From Pectinophora gossypiella (Eukaryota; Arthropoda; Insecta; Lepidoptera; Gelechiidae), in the NCBI RefSeq assembly GCF_024362695.1, contig NC_065415.1, forward strand, positions 3,017,438-3,081,437: a stretch of DNA of 64,000 bases, given 5' to 3'. The notes beneath the pieces were generated by a model. It did not search any database. It had not been told where the DNA came from and saw only the letters and a list, made by a program, of their open reading frames with translations. Position numbers and translations under genes: made by a program. Positions 62,409 to 64,000 of the stretch are shown here, one piece after another. Position 1 is the first letter of the stretch; each line of letters begins with the position of its first letter.

Positions 62409-62670
62409 ACTAGCGACCCGCTCTGGCTTCACTCGGGTGCAATGCTGAGAAAAAAATTAAATTATTTACGACATCACATTAAAAACCTCGAAAATAACAG
62501 TATTTCTCCACTATTTAATAGATGTTATTATACACATAAACCTTCCTCTTGAATCACTCTATCAAAAAAAAACCGCATCAAAATCCGTTGCGTAGTTTTA
62601 AAGATTTAAGCGTACATAGGAATATAGGGACAAAAAAAGCGCCTTTGTTTTATGCTTTGTATAGGGATGC
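62409..62670 (+). repeat. Repeat E copy
   Basis: ACTAGCGACCCGC, CTCGGGTGCAATGCTGAG, TTTACGACATCACATTAAAA, AAATCCGTTGCGTAGTTTTA. Confidence 0.65.
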
Positions 62671-62778
62671 GTGCGAAACACATGCCTCGCCACTAATATG
62701 AAGCATCGCATTGCGGAACGTGTAGTATGTGGCGTGCCGGCACATTCTTTGCATTGTCTATTTCCTCCATTAAAACAT

Positions 62779-62802
62779 CTATCTATCTATCTATCTATAT
62801 CA
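62779..62802 (+). repeat. (ATCT)n microsatellite, LINE tail
   Basis: ATCTATCTATCTATCTATAT directly after the 3' end (minus strand) of the RTE-like fragment; such simple tails are usual for RTE elements. Confidence 0.7.
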
Positions 62803-62810
62803 GCCTAAAT

Positions 62811-63056
62811 TTATATCAAATTTTGGACGTAGGCCTCTTCCATGTTTTTCCATTTCCGACGATCCTGGGCTATCGACATCCAGCCATATCCTGCGTGCCG
62901 CACAATGTCGTCCTTCCATCTCATTGGTGGTCTTCCTCTCGGTCTTGTGAATGCTCGTGGGCGCCACACTAACAATCTCCGGGTCCATCTTTCCTTGCTC
63001 ATTCGAGCAATGTGTCCCGCCCATCTCCACTTGCGTTCGGCAATTACTTTTACCAC
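62811..63056 (-). pseudogene. RTE-type LINE C-terminal domain
   Basis: 81 codons plus stop: ERKWRWAGHIARMSKERWTR, RGRPPMRWKDDIVRHAGYGW, MSIAQDRRKWKNMEEAYVQN. RW.GH.ARM...RW......W.P and RGRP..RW.DDI...AG..W...AQDR..W...EEAYVQ are the signature end of RTE/BovB-like LINE polyproteins. The frame is intact here but the RT is missing, so truncated on insertion. The 62800-63030 frame is a shadow of it. Confidence 0.8.
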
Positions 63057-63069
63057 ATCCCTATTATTA

Positions 63070-63480
63070 TTTGAAAGTTGTGAGGGCCGGACCGAATGCA
63101 GCCCGCGGGGTCACTGCGACCTTGACAGATCTATTGTGACCCTAAGTCCCTACATTTAAATATCCTCCTCTAGACCGATCCGTTCGAATAGATCCAACGT
63201 CTTTTTGGGAGAAAGCTCCATGACTTCCTGGGGGTCCATTATGTGGCCCCCAAGTGTACGGCTTCTACTATGTATGAGAGCCTCGCAGCTGCATAGCAGA
63301 TGTAGTGGCGTCTCATCTTCCCCTAAGCAGAATCTGCATAGAGGAGACTCGGTCAGCTCCATTCTGTGTAGGTGCTTATTGAGTCTACAATGCCCCGTGA
63401 GGGCCCGTATCAACAACCTATACCACATCCCTAACCTTGGTTTTAGATCGAACCCAAGTATTTCTCTTCCGGTCCCGTAA
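63070..63480 (-). pseudogene. LINE ORF2 C-terminus with CCHC-like knuckle
   Basis: 63156-63428 encodes IRALTGHCRLNKHLHRMEL, SPLCRFCLGEDETPLHLLC and SCEAL, then a decayed tail and stop. LTGH..LN.HLHR......C..C...E.T..H.L..C is the end of I/R1/jockey-like LINE polyproteins after the RNase H region. Below it, 63070-63150 is 3'UTR-like (GGGTCACTGCGACCTTGACA). Catalytic domains absent. Confidence 0.7.
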
Positions 63481-63509
63481 GGAAATTAAAACATAGAATA
63501 GGTCATTTA

Positions 63510-63670
63510 TAGTCCGTATAGAATGGTAACACTGTGCCCTGTTCCGATTCGTATCAGACGCCGAGCTACATTTACCTCACCCCCTCTGGGTCTTACTTTA
63601 GTCATATAATAAGGAATAACGTATAGAACGGTAACTCTCCGCTCCCCACCAGCGTCTGAGCTAGGTTTAC
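63510..63670 (-). repeat. Dispersed repeat D1, two overlapping copies
   Basis: GTATAGAATGGTAACACTGT, CTCACCCCCTCTGGGTC, then again GTATAGAACGGTAACTCTCC, GCTCCCCACCAGCGTCTGAG; inverse of the 1325 copy. Confidence 0.55.
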
Positions 63671-63672
63671 CT

Positions 63673-63785
63673 CGGTTAAGTCGGTGGTCCCGGTTACTGC
63701 TACTGATGTGAGTAATCGTTACATAATACATGTCAAAGGCCTCTGGCGGCTCTATAATAACCGTGACACCAGGGTTGATGAGCGA
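63673..63785 (+). repeat. SINE-2 tail fragment
   Basis: GTCGGTGGTCCCGGTTACTG, CTCTGGCGGCTCTATAATAA, GTGACACCAGGGTTGATGAG. Confidence 0.65.
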
Positions 63786-63896
63786 GCGGACTGTCTTAAT
63801 TGCGTTCAATCGTTACACTGTACACGCTAAGAATGAGATTATTGTATAGAGTGTCCGAGGTGTGGTTGAAGGTAACTTCCCTCATTCAGCTCTTAT

Positions 63897-64000
63897 CGCT
63901 ATCGACCCACTAGGGTCGATAAATTCTTTCAAATATTCTTCCTCTCAGACGACGACCTGAGCCGAGGTTCGCGCCCAACTGGGCACCCTAAGGCCTGTTG
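63897..64000 (-). repeat. GACGACGCC-type repeat, cut by window edge
   Basis: TCTTTCAAATATTCTTCCTC, AGACGACGACCTGAGCCGAG, CCAACTGGGCACCCTAAGG; same as 47805-47885. Confidence 0.55.

Overview
The window reads as non-coding DNA from a moth or butterfly (Lepidoptera). It is AT-rich, has no recognisable host protein-coding exon, and is packed with dispersed repeats whose look I associate with lepidopteran genomes: tRNA-derived SINEs, 5'-truncated LINE tails ending in short ORF3'-end fragments, and hairpin-shaped MITEs. Family labels below (SINE-1 to SINE-4, MITE-A and so on) are local names; I could not search a repeat library. SINE-1 has a head with GCCGTGGTAGC and a tail with ACCTAACCTGA; SINE-2 has a head with TGGTCCAGTGGTTGAGCG and a tail with GACACCAGGGTTGATGAG; SINE-3 has a tail with CCCACTGCTGGGCACAGG (read on the minus strand of the element); SINE-4 has a head with GAGCTCGGTGGCGCAG and a tail of (GAT)n.

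Layout. 1-18.3 kb: old repeats, LINE C-terminal fragments, a TA-flanked TIR element (13681-14201) and several SINEs. About 18.3-18.5 kb: the only CpG-dense patch, with an ETS-like site, a TCAGT initiator-like site and a splice donor on the minus strand; it is the best candidate for a host promoter and 5'UTR exon. 19.2-20.1 kb: hairpin element and dispersed repeats shared in inverse with 35.6-36.5 kb. 20.48-26.84 kb: a complete Ty3/gypsy-type LTR retrotransposon on the minus strand, with apparently identical 220-bp LTRs, TTAA target duplication, tRNA-Leu-like primer site, gag with an arginine/serine (RS) domain, and pol in the -1 frame. Its 3' non-coding region carries four hairpins with conserved loops and co-varying stems. 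27.7-29.05 kb: tandem array of a ~121-bp unit. 29.33-31.31 kb: 5'-truncated LINE with an uninterrupted 511-aa reverse transcriptase. 33.19-35.17 kb: 1,983-bp foldback element with 599-bp near-identical inverted arms. 35.6-36.5 kb: palindromic repeat with embedded splice-site-like core plus a two-unit tandem repeat. 36.6-64 kb: mixed SINEs, MITEs, LINE fragments, twin hairpins (41.8 kb), a CA-rich tract (57.8 kb), a four-copy ~250-bp tandem array (58.1-59.0 kb), and RTE-like and other LINE C-termini near the right end.

The only genes that plausibly still make product are those of the two retrotransposons. In the LTR element, Gag (RNA packaging, protease) and Pol (reverse transcriptase, RNase H, integrase) form one functional unit; the stem-loop cluster lies between pol and the 3' LTR and is the most interesting unexplained structure in the window.
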